The position numbers and the translations under genes were made by a program. Source: Colwellia sp. (GTDB taxonomy: Bacteria > Pseudomonadota > Gammaproteobacteria > Enterobacterales > Alteromonadaceae). From it: DNA of 64,000 nt. Positions within the stretch are counted from its first letter, which is position 1. Each line of letters opens with the position of its first letter. The stretch is taken from the NCBI GenBank assembly GCA_013215655.1, contig JABSOX010000019.1, positions 43,390 to 107,389 on the forward strand, read 5' to 3'. Positions 6,394-13,898 of the stretch are shown piece after piece. A model generated the notes under the pieces. It searched no databases. It had not been told where the DNA came from and was given only the letters and a program-made list of their open reading frames with translations.

Positions 6394-6807
6394 TTATATT
6401 TGCTCAAAGCTTAATTTATTAGCAATCAGGTTTAATATTTTTTTAATTTTAGCTTGGATAAATCCTGCTAATAACTTTGGTTGTTGCACTAGTAGTATGA
6501 TTTCTGAGTCGGTTATAGCGATATAACAGTTGATTTTGTTCTCGGCTACGTTGTGATAGCTTAAAACATCATCAGCGAATTCATCTTGAGGAATAGCAGA
6601 CTCTTGCATTTTTTGAAAATAAAAACTTGCTGGCGTTTCCAAAGATAAATGGATCATTAAGATGTTTTCTTCGTCGCCATACCAACCCGCGGTTAATGTT
6701 TGAAAGTTAAACTGGGCTTCTAGTTTATTGGATACTGAGCTGAGCTTTGCAAACTTATCAAGCAATTCTTTACTGGCTTGAATTGATATCGGTAGTTGTA
6801 CAGTCAT
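6394..6807 (-). CDS. Hypothetical cytoplasmic protein
   Basis: A 137-residue soluble protein without signal peptide or membrane segment. It has mixed alpha/beta character: an N-terminal helix (ASKELLDKFAKLSSV), strands around TLTAGWYGDEENILMIHLSL, and a C-terminal helical part (LLAGFIQAKIKKILNLIANK). I do not recognise the family. It is read in the same direction as lspA-lgt but 84 bp upstream of lspA, so it could be the first gene of that operon. Confidence 0.65.
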   Translation of the reverse strand: MTVQLPISIQASKELLDKFAKLSSVSNKLEAQFNFQTLTAGWYGDEENILMIHLSLETPASFYFQKMQESAIPQDEFADDVLSYHNVAENKINCYIAITDSEIILLVQQPKLLAGFIQAKIKKILNLIANKLSFEQI

Positions 6808-6928
6808 AACATGAATTAATGATAAGTGATTGATAATCGAGAATATCGACTTTTAAGAAATTAGCAATATTTAAAATCAACTAAGTCTTGGTTTGGGCAT
6901 CGTTTTGAATATTGATTTGAGCTTTGAT

Positions 6929-8476
6929 TTAGGTATTGATTTGATCATTAGCCAAAGCCATTAATTTATCGATACCTTGGTGCTGTTCCTTTTCACTAAG
7001 GCGTGAAAAACCTAACCTGAGATGCCTTGATTTACTAATTTTAACGTCACTAAAACAGCTTTCGTCTTGAATTAAAATACCTTGTTTTAACGCCGTTTCA
7101 GCTAATAATGCACAATCGACGTTAAGTTTAAGCCATATGCTTAAACCACTTTTAGCTAAAGTATAATGAATACTTAATTGTGGGGATTGTTTTTGATGAT
7201 GTTTTAATACAGTGTCAGTGAACAGACGCCTGCTTTGATAGCGCTTGGTAGAACGAAGTATATGTCGAGAAAAACCACCTTCTGTCATCCACAAAGCGAG
7301 GGCTCGTTGGGTCATACTTTCATTTTTATGGCTCATTGTTTGTCGTAACTTTATCAGTTGCTTAAAAACTAATGCAGGCGCGCTAATAAAACCAATACGG
7401 GCGCCAGGGTACAATATCTTTGAAAAGGTACTGAGGTAAATGATCAATTGCTGTGGATCATGACTTGCCATCGGTGGTGTTATTTGTGAAGTAAAGTGAT
7501 ATTCGTGGTCATAATCATCTTCAATAATAATGACGTTATGTTCTCTGGCTAATTGAACTATTTGCTCTCGTTGTTTAGTACTTAATGATTGTGTTGTTGG
7601 GTAATGATTATCAGGTGTTAAATATAGTAACTTAATTTTTTGTTGTTTTAGTTTACTAGCAAGGTCACCAATGTCTAAATTTTGTTGGTCATTTTTAATC
7701 TTGATTAACGTTGCACCATTTTCCTTAAAAGCAGACCAAGCATGTTGATAGCCTAATTGTGATACGGCAACTTTATCGCCTTTATTTAATAACAATCGCG
7801 AAATCATAAAGATAGCTTCTTGTGAACCACTAGTGATAAATACCGGACGATTAGTAATGTTTCGCGTGCAATGTAAATAATGCTTAATTGCGGTAATTAA
7901 TTGTGGCTGACCTTGGGCGTGTTCATAACTAAAATCACTTTTGTCTGGATAATTCATTACATGGGCGAGATGACGTCTAAATTCTGTAAAAGGGAAGTGC
8001 TCAAAATCAGGTGTGCCAGCAATGAAATTGTACTGAATATTGTCACTGCTCTCTGAAAAAACATTATGACTAACGTTATTAAACTGCCAATCGGTAAATA
8101 ACGTCTCATTGACTATTCTTGACTGAGTATGACAATTGTTCGTTAATTTTTTATCAACAACCTTTTTATCAACAACAAAATAGCCTGACTTTTCTTTCGC
8201 ATAGAGTATATCTTGAGCGATCAATTCATTGAGGGCATTTACAATGGTTTGTCTGGCAACTCCAAATTGCTGCGCTAAAGTCCTGCTTGATGGTAGTTTC
8301 TGTCCAGCGGTGAGTTTATTTTGCGCAATACTATTTTTAATCGCTTTTATGACTCTTAAATAAAGAGCTACCTTTTTGTCATCATTACCCGTATTAACAA
8401 GTGGAGAAAATTTAAAAGTAAAACTCAATTTTTGTGATGCCTGAAATAAACAAGTAACTATCATTTCAGAATTCAA
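6929..8476 (-). CDS. MocR/PdxR-type transcriptional regulator
   Basis: 515 residues, typical for MocR regulators. A GntR-type winged helix lies at about 38-105 (LPSSRTLAQQFGVARQTIVNALNEL), followed by an aminotransferase class I fold. PLP-binding features include SGSQEAIFMISRLLL, IEDDYDHEYHF and the Schiff-base lysine in YLSTFSKILYPGARIGF, near residue 350. These proteins use PLP as effector and often control PLP synthesis or amino-acid metabolism genes. The nearest divergent gene is the phosphoesterase at 8614, a possible target. The first ~30 residues are unusual, so the true start could lie further in. Confidence 0.9.
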   Translation of the reverse strand: MNSEMIVTCLFQASQKLSFTFKFSPLVNTGNDDKKVALYLRVIKAIKNSIAQNKLTAGQKLPSSRTLAQQFGVARQTIVNALNELIAQDILYAKEKSGYFVVDKKVVDKKLTNNCHTQSRIVNETLFTDWQFNNVSHNVFSESSDNIQYNFIAGTPDFEHFPFTEFRRHLAHVMNYPDKSDFSYEHAQGQPQLITAIKHYLHCTRNITNRPVFITSGSQEAIFMISRLLLNKGDKVAVSQLGYQHAWSAFKENGATLIKIKNDQQNLDIGDLASKLKQQKIKLLYLTPDNHYPTTQSLSTKQREQIVQLAREHNVIIIEDDYDHEYHFTSQITPPMASHDPQQLIIYLSTFSKILYPGARIGFISAPALVFKQLIKLRQTMSHKNESMTQRALALWMTEGGFSRHILRSTKRYQSRRLFTDTVLKHHQKQSPQLSIHYTLAKSGLSIWLKLNVDCALLAETALKQGILIQDESCFSDVKISKSRHLRLGFSRLSEKEQHQGIDKLMALANDQINT

Positions 8477-8613
8477 TACAACTCACAATAGTTATCCTCT
8501 TGTGCTATTGCCAACTCTATAATCTGGCCTAGATAAATAAATGCATCTGGCACTGTAGAAAAAGTATCTGTTTTATAAAATGAAGAAATATTTTATTTAT
8601 TAGAGTGAATGTG

Positions 8614-9903
8614 ATGTTAAAAGAAATTAATTTTAAAGTAGTATTTTATGGTTTGTTGCTCAGTATCATTTTGACCGCCTGTATCAATACCAATGAACAA
8701 AAAAATATACTTAGGGATAAAAGTGAACAAAGGATATTTTCAATCATCGTAATACCGGATACCCAAAATGCTGTTGATTATCGACGACAAAAAGCAATGG
8801 GTTTTGCTATTGATAGCCGTGATGTTTTTATTGAACAAATGACAGATATTGCCAGTAGAGGCATGAATAAAGGTGGTAATTTAGCTTTTGTTACTTCTGT
8901 CGGTGATGTGTGGCAACATCAAACAGAGAACATGGATAAAGTGCACTTAGCAAGAAATTTTCCACAACTCGATGATCCTAAATATAACGATATTATTGAA
9001 ATCACAAATAAAACGAAGACTATTGAGATCCCCACAGCCATTAGTGGTTATCAATTATTAAGTAATGCAAATATTCCATTTGGTGTTGTACCTGGGAATC
9101 ATGATTATGATGCTGCATGGTTTGAAAATACTAATAGAGTGCATATCGGTGGTTTAACAAACTTTCTTTCAGCTTTCTCTAGCAACAGTCAATTTTATAA
9201 AGACAAGCCTTGGTATGTTGCTAACTACAATGGGGGAACAAGCAGTGCACAAGTTTTTTATGCTGGTGGCTATAAGTTCCTTCATTTTTCATTAGAAATG
9301 CAACCATCAGATAATGTCCTTAGTTGGATGCAGACAGTTGTTAATGAAAACCAAGGTTTACCGACAATCATATCGACTCATGATTATTTAAATGTTGCCG
9401 GTGAGAGAAAATCACATCCAGTATTAGATTTAGCGTTAGCAGAGCCTGATTTTCATAATAGCCCTGAACAGCTTTGGCAAAAGTTTATTCGCAAAAACAC
9501 TCAAGTATTTATGGTGCTTTGTGGACATCAATTAGGACAAACTATGCGTATAGATAATAATGATGCTGGCTACCCTGTTTATCAAATATTGGCTAATTTT
9601 CAGGGGCGAGGACAAGCTGGCGTTGATGCAGGTCAGCCACTTGAAACTGCCGAACAGCCTTTTGGTATTGGCGATGGTTGGTATCGGGAAATGATTTTTG
9701 ATTTTACTCATGAAAACCCTGTTATTAATGTTTTCACCTACTCAAGCCATTACAAAAGTTATTCAAGTAAATTAAAGCACTATGCTGATTGGTATAAACA
9801 TATAGAAAATCCAACGTTGAGTGATACTGAGTTTTATGCGGCTGATGAGTTCACTATTTCATTAAACGGTTTTTATCAGCGTTTCGGTAATCCTGTTCAT
9901 TGA
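8614..9903 (+). CDS. Calcineurin-like phosphoesterase lipoprotein
   Basis: About 429 residues from the ATG at 8614; a GTG at 8605 is the alternative start. A signal peptide with lipobox LTAC anchors the protein in a membrane facing the periplasm or outside. The five metallophosphoesterase motifs appear in order: VIPDTQ, GDVW, GNHDYD, THDY and CGHQLGQ, which bind two metal ions. The substrate is unknown; family members cut phosphomonoesters or diesters. It is divergent from the MocR gene with a 137-bp gap and appears to be a single-gene unit. Confidence 0.88.
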   Translation: MLKEINFKVVFYGLLLSIILTACINTNEQKNILRDKSEQRIFSIIVIPDTQNAVDYRRQKAMGFAIDSRDVFIEQMTDIASRGMNKGGNLAFVTSVGDVWQHQTENMDKVHLARNFPQLDDPKYNDIIEITNKTKTIEIPTAISGYQLLSNANIPFGVVPGNHDYDAAWFENTNRVHIGGLTNFLSAFSSNSQFYKDKPWYVANYNGGTSSAQVFYAGGYKFLHFSLEMQPSDNVLSWMQTVVNENQGLPTIISTHDYLNVAGERKSHPVLDLALAEPDFHNSPEQLWQKFIRKNTQVFMVLCGHQLGQTMRIDNNDAGYPVYQILANFQGRGQAGVDAGQPLETAEQPFGIGDGWYREMIFDFTHENPVINVFTYSSHYKSYSSKLKHYADWYKHIENPTLSDTEFYAADEFTISLNGFYQRFGNPVH

Positions 9904-10004
9904 GATTAATAAAAGTTAATTTAGGTTAATTTTAAAAACGCCTGTTTAAAGAATTGCTTAACGTGTAATGTGCTGCCTTTATATTTATGGAATGAGAAAA
10001 CAAC

Positions 10005-10304
10005 ATGGCTTATGAAATACTCGTTGGTTTAAACGTTTTAGATGATGACCTTTATTCACAATATCGAGCGGCGATGAAACCTATTCTTAAAAGTTTTGAT
10101 GGCGGCTTTGGCTACGATTTTAAAATAGCAGAAGTTTTATTATCTGAAGTTAGCGAGAAAATCAATCGTGTTTTTACGATTCATTTTCCCAATCAAGGGG
10201 GTATGGAATCTTTTTTCGCTGATGAGGAATACCTGAAAGTAAAAGCGCAGTTTTTTATCAAGTCTGTAGGTGATACTACGATTATTTCAAGTTATGAAAA
10301 ATAG
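10005..10304 (+). CDS. DUF1330-like small protein
   Basis: 99 residues forming one dimeric alpha/beta-barrel type domain: MAYEILVGLNVLDDDLYSQYRAA at the start and FHFPNQ-like and EEYLKVKAQFF segments later, as in DUF1330 proteins. No catalytic role is established for the family. No clear ribosome binding site precedes the ATG (GAGAAAACAAC). It is a monocistronic gene about 100 bp after the phosphoesterase. Confidence 0.7.
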   Translation: MAYEILVGLNVLDDDLYSQYRAAMKPILKSFDGGFGYDFKIAEVLLSEVSEKINRVFTIHFPNQGGMESFFADEEYLKVKAQFFIKSVGDTTIISSYEK

Positions 10305-10444
10305 ATTTAAATAGTAAATGGATTTGCTCAACAGAACCTTACATTTGACTTTTTTGTTAGAGGCTAATCAATTTAACCGTTAGTTGTGTTAAGTGGTTAA
10401 TCTGTTACAGTGGCTCATTGTAAATCTACCCACGGAGAATATTG

Positions 10445-10480
10445 ATGATTGTAATGAATACCCTCCGGGCACTAATTTAA
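10445..10480 (+). CDS. Possible 11-residue leader peptide before rsgA
   Basis: A short frame encodes MIVMNTLRALI and is preceded by GGAG at a 7-base spacing. It ends in two consecutive stops, TAA and TAG. It lies 155 bp before rsgA and its CTC CGG GCA codons contain an element able to pair with the downstream hairpin region. Its translation is not proven; the ribosome binding site and the context are the support. Confidence 0.35.
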   Translation: MIVMNTLRALI

Positions 10481-10586
10481 TAGAAACTGTTCGTTTAAAG
10501 CTAAGCGATTAAAACTACGCTTTTAAAAATTACCTTTTCCTATTTATTGCCCGGCTAATTACCGGGGCTTATCTATATCAAAGCCC
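10465..10586 (+). promoter_or_regulatory. Candidate attenuator-like leader structure of rsgA
   Basis: Four segments can pair in alternative ways. ccgggc (10465-10470, inside the leader frame) can pair with gcccgg (10549-10554). gcccgg can instead pair with ccgggg(c) (10562-10568), and gggctt (10565-10570) can pair with aagccc (10581-10586). The second and third pairings exclude each other. No T-run follows the last hairpin, so control at the level of translation is as possible as transcription attenuation. The layout is directly visible; the function is inferred. Confidence 0.4.
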
Positions 10587-10634
10587 TTAAAAATATGACG
10601 CACATACATCGGTATGTAAACGTTAGGGTTTATC

Positions 10635-11684
10635 ATGTCACAATCATTTACTTTATCCCAAATGGGGTGGACTGCTTTTTTTCAACAACAACTTTCCCTT
10701 GAGCAGTGGGAAACCCTCAAACTTGGTCGAGTGAGCGCACAACACCGCGGCCACCTTGAAATAATGACCACAACTTCATCAAATATGTCTTTGGCTATTA
10801 ATAGCGAATCTTCAACATCAACTGTTGGTGATTGGATATTAATGGATGAGCACAATAGGTATGTGCAAACGCTGGAACGGTTCTCGTTATTTTCTCGTAA
10901 ATCTGCGGGTAGTAAAGTTGCTTTACAGCTTATTGCTGCCAATGTGAATACTGCTTTTATTGTCTGTTCACTTGATGGTAATTTCAATTTAAGTCGTATA
11001 GAGAGATATTTAGCTTTAGTGAACAATACAGGTGCTGAAGCTGTCATTGTCTTAACAAAAGCGGATACTTGTGAAAATGTACAAACGTATGTTGAGCAGG
11101 TGAGATCACTTGATACCATGTTAATGGTTGAAGCTGTAGATGCACGAGAAACGTTGAGCATTAAAGCCTTAAAAAACTGGTGTGCCCATGGGCAAACTGT
11201 AGTTTTTATTGGTTCATCTGGCGTTGGTAAATCAACACTCGTAAATACCTTGCTTAATGTTGATACGCAGGTAACTTCGCCATCCCGCGCTGATGATAAT
11301 CGTGGTCGTCATACTACGACCTCACGCTCTTTGCACTTGATACCATCAGGAGGATTATTACTTGATACTCCGGGTATGAGAGAACTGCAACTTGTTGATT
11401 GTGAAGACGGTATTGAAAGTACCTTTTCAGAAATTGGTGAGTTGGCTGAGCATTGTCAATTTTCAAATTGCCAACATCAAAGTGAACCAGGTTGTGCAGT
11501 AAAGGCGGCCATTGTTGCTGGTGATGTTGAACAAAGAAGACTAACAAATTACGATAAGCTGTTACGTGAGCAAGCTAGAAATGGTGCAACTCTTGCGGAA
11601 ACAAGAAGTAAGGATCGGAATTTAGGTCGATTTTATCGAGATGTTCAGTTAGAAGCTAAACAGCGAAAAGGTAAAACAAGGTAG
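10635..11684 (+). CDS. rsgA: RsgA-type ribosome small-subunit-dependent GTPase
   Basis: A 349-residue circularly permuted GTPase that assists late 30S subunit maturation and releases on GTP hydrolysis. An N-terminal OB-like domain precedes the G domain. The G4 motif (LTKAD, near residue 142) comes before the G1 P-loop (GSSGVGKST, near 193) and G3 (DTPGMREL, near 244), which is the permutation that defines the family. A zinc-knuckle (HCQFSNCQHQSEPGC) and a basic C-terminal tail follow. The gene stands alone, not next to orn or psd, so it may be a paralogue of a second rsgA elsewhere. A terminator follows directly. Confidence 0.9.
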   Translation: MSQSFTLSQMGWTAFFQQQLSLEQWETLKLGRVSAQHRGHLEIMTTTSSNMSLAINSESSTSTVGDWILMDEHNRYVQTLERFSLFSRKSAGSKVALQLIAANVNTAFIVCSLDGNFNLSRIERYLALVNNTGAEAVIVLTKADTCENVQTYVEQVRSLDTMLMVEAVDARETLSIKALKNWCAHGQTVVFIGSSGVGKSTLVNTLLNVDTQVTSPSRADDNRGRHTTTSRSLHLIPSGGLLLDTPGMRELQLVDCEDGIESTFSEIGELAEHCQFSNCQHQSEPGCAVKAAIVAGDVEQRRLTNYDKLLREQARNGATLAETRSKDRNLGRFYRDVQLEAKQRKGKTR

Positions 11685-11705
11685 AGGTATAGATAATGCA
11701 TTATG

Positions 11706-11733
11706 AAAAACGGCAGCTAATGCTGCCGTTTTT
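11706..11733. terminator. Bidirectional rho-independent terminator
   Basis: aaaaacggcagc - taat - gctgccgttttt is a strong 12-bp stem with an A-run on one side and a T-run on the other. It lies between the convergent rsgA and GH97 genes and can stop transcription from both. Confidence 0.92.
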
Positions 11734-11773
11734 ATTTAAATACTAAAAGCGTTTATTTTTGTTCTTAGTTGCA

Positions 11774-13804
11774 TCAGTTTAATGCTTTAAACCGGATAGC
11801 AACGCCGCCACTGGTAGCTAAAGGAATTGTTAATGAATCAGAAAAACTTACATTTTTATCTTCGATGATCATTTCATATGGGTTATTAATCCATTCAGCA
11901 TTTTTACCATCGCGGTATATTTGTGCCTGATATTTTTTATTTTTATCAAGAAAGCTTAATTTAAAAGTTAGTTCCCGTGCATTTTCATCGGTAAGTGCGC
12001 CCACATACCAGTCATCACCATGACGTTCTTGGCGTGCAAAAACAACGTACTCACCAACTTCACCAGCTATCGCTTTACTTTCTTGCCAATCCGTTGGTAC
12101 ATCTTTAATAAACTGAAAAGCGGCGAGATTAGCTTGATAATTTTTGGGTAAATCGGCAGCCATTTGAATTGGGCTATATAGCACCACATATAGCGCGAGC
12201 TGTTTTGCCAAGGTTGTTTGTGGACGATTAGTATCAGCGCCTAAGCCATTAAAACCTAGATCAAAAATACCGGGCGTAAAGTCCATCGGGCCTGCCAACA
12301 TCCGTGTAAAAGGTAAAATAGTGGTATGTTCAGGAGGATTTGGTGGTGTGCCCCAAGCGTTAAATTCTTGACCACGAGCACCTTCACGAGCAATCCAATT
12401 TGGATATGTTCTACGTAAACCGGTATCTTTGATTGGCTCATGGGTATTAATACTAATTTCATGTTTGGCTGCTTCGGTCACGCTGTGCAGATATTCATTA
12501 ACCATAAACTGACCATCGTGCCATTCTTTGCGAATAATTCCATTTTCATCAATACGCTTGATATCGCCGCCATCGGTAACATAACCTGTTTTTACTTGTG
12601 TGACGCCATGTTGTTCATACAATGCAAAGGCATCACTCATTTGGTTACGATAATTAGTGACATTGCCTGAAGTTTCATGGTGACCAATTAAACGCACGCC
12701 CTTTGATGCGCCATACGTGGTAACTTCTTTTAAATCAAAATCATCATAAGCTTTGGTGAAATTAAAAACATCACCATTGTTGTACCAGTCGCCATCCCAG
12801 CCAATATTCCAACCTTCTACTAATACACCTGAAAAACTATGCTCTGCGGCAAAATCCATGTATCTTTTAGTTTCGCTAGTCGTTGCGCCGTGGATATCAC
12901 CGCTGCCCCAAGTATTGGTATTGATGTGCATACCCCACCAAATACCCACATATTTCCCCGGTTTAACCCAAGATACATCACCTAACTTATTTGGCTCGTT
13001 AAGGTTTAAAATAAGGTTTGAGTTGAGTAAACCCACCGCATCTTTACTGATTTGAATGGTGCGCCATGGGCTTTTGAAATCTGTTTTTGTCTTAACTAAT
13101 ACACCATCGGACCAAGGTGTTAAATCGGCTTTTAATATGCCAGGTCGTTTTTGATTAATAGTCATTGCTGCATAGTCAACTAAAGCGGCTTCATGAATAC
13201 TAACGTGTGTACCTGAGTCTAATTTAAAGGTAAAAGGTGTATGAGCGCGATCAACAGTTTCGACATCCGTTGTATTGTAAACGTATTCGTAGCGGTTCCA
13301 GCCCCGTGCTGGTATCCACCACGCTGTTGCTTGTTTAGGTTTTGCTATGGTGAATTCAGTAAATTCATTGGTTATTTCAACATCTAAAAGCCCTTGTTGT
13401 TTGGGTACTTCATAACGAAAACCTACGCCATCATTAAATACGCGAAAACGAAGATTAAAGGTATTTGCATTTATTCTGTTTTTTCCAAAAGTGATCAACA
13501 ACTCATTATGGTTATCTTGTACTGTTTGTCGTTCTCCCCATGGTAATTGCCATGAATTATTAACGGAGTTTTTTGATAGTGATTGAATTTTGAAGCCATC
13601 ACCAAAGCTTGCTACTTTTTTAAAAGCCATACCAAGGCGAGAAGGCATGATGATAGTTTCATTTTCTAAATTTATTTGATAGCTAGGTTTTTGTTCATCA
13701 TTGATGGTGACAACTATTTTTCCATCGGGAGAACTGACTTTTACAGACTGGGCGTTGGTTGCCAAAGAGCATAACAAGGCCACTGATATTATTATTTTTT
13801 TCAC
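11774..13804 (-). CDS. GH97-family alpha-glucosidase (SusB-like)
   Basis: About 676 residues from a GTG start at 13804 with GGAAG upstream; the frame extends further but the GTG gives a clean signal peptide (KKIIISVALLCSLATNAQS), so the enzyme is periplasmic. Domains are a GH97 N-terminal beta-sandwich, a catalytic TIM barrel with VEGWNIGWDGDWYN (near 335), NTHEPIKDTG (near 455) and REGARGQEFNAWG (near 473), and a C-terminal beta domain. The Glu in HEP and in the ARGQE segment match the inverting SusB clade, which releases glucose from alpha-1,4 and other alpha-glucans. An ATACGTAT operator lies 75 bp upstream. Confidence 0.92.
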   Translation of the reverse strand: MKKIIISVALLCSLATNAQSVKVSSPDGKIVVTINDEQKPSYQINLENETIIMPSRLGMAFKKVASFGDGFKIQSLSKNSVNNSWQLPWGERQTVQDNHNELLITFGKNRINANTFNLRFRVFNDGVGFRYEVPKQQGLLDVEITNEFTEFTIAKPKQATAWWIPARGWNRYEYVYNTTDVETVDRAHTPFTFKLDSGTHVSIHEAALVDYAAMTINQKRPGILKADLTPWSDGVLVKTKTDFKSPWRTIQISKDAVGLLNSNLILNLNEPNKLGDVSWVKPGKYVGIWWGMHINTNTWGSGDIHGATTSETKRYMDFAAEHSFSGVLVEGWNIGWDGDWYNNGDVFNFTKAYDDFDLKEVTTYGASKGVRLIGHHETSGNVTNYRNQMSDAFALYEQHGVTQVKTGYVTDGGDIKRIDENGIIRKEWHDGQFMVNEYLHSVTEAAKHEISINTHEPIKDTGLRRTYPNWIAREGARGQEFNAWGTPPNPPEHTTILPFTRMLAGPMDFTPGIFDLGFNGLGADTNRPQTTLAKQLALYVVLYSPIQMAADLPKNYQANLAAFQFIKDVPTDWQESKAIAGEVGEYVVFARQERHGDDWYVGALTDENARELTFKLSFLDKNKKYQAQIYRDGKNAEWINNPYEMIIEDKNVSFSDSLTIPLATSGGVAIRFKALN

Positions 13805-13878
13805 ATTCACTTCCAATAAAAGAGCGATTAATAAAATAGCTATTAGCATAAACGACTGGTGGAAATTTATAGAGTGCT

Positions 13879-13892
13879 TGCATACGTATTCA
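13879..13892. promoter_or_regulatory. ATACGTAT palindromic operator, GH97 gene
   Basis: TGCATACGTATTCA lies in the 94-bp gap between the pullulanase stop and the GH97 start. It is one of five near-identical sites in the glucan region and fits a LacI-family (MalR-like) operator with a central CG. It implies that the GH97 gene has its own regulated promoter. Confidence 0.7.
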
Positions 13893-13898
13893 GCTAAT

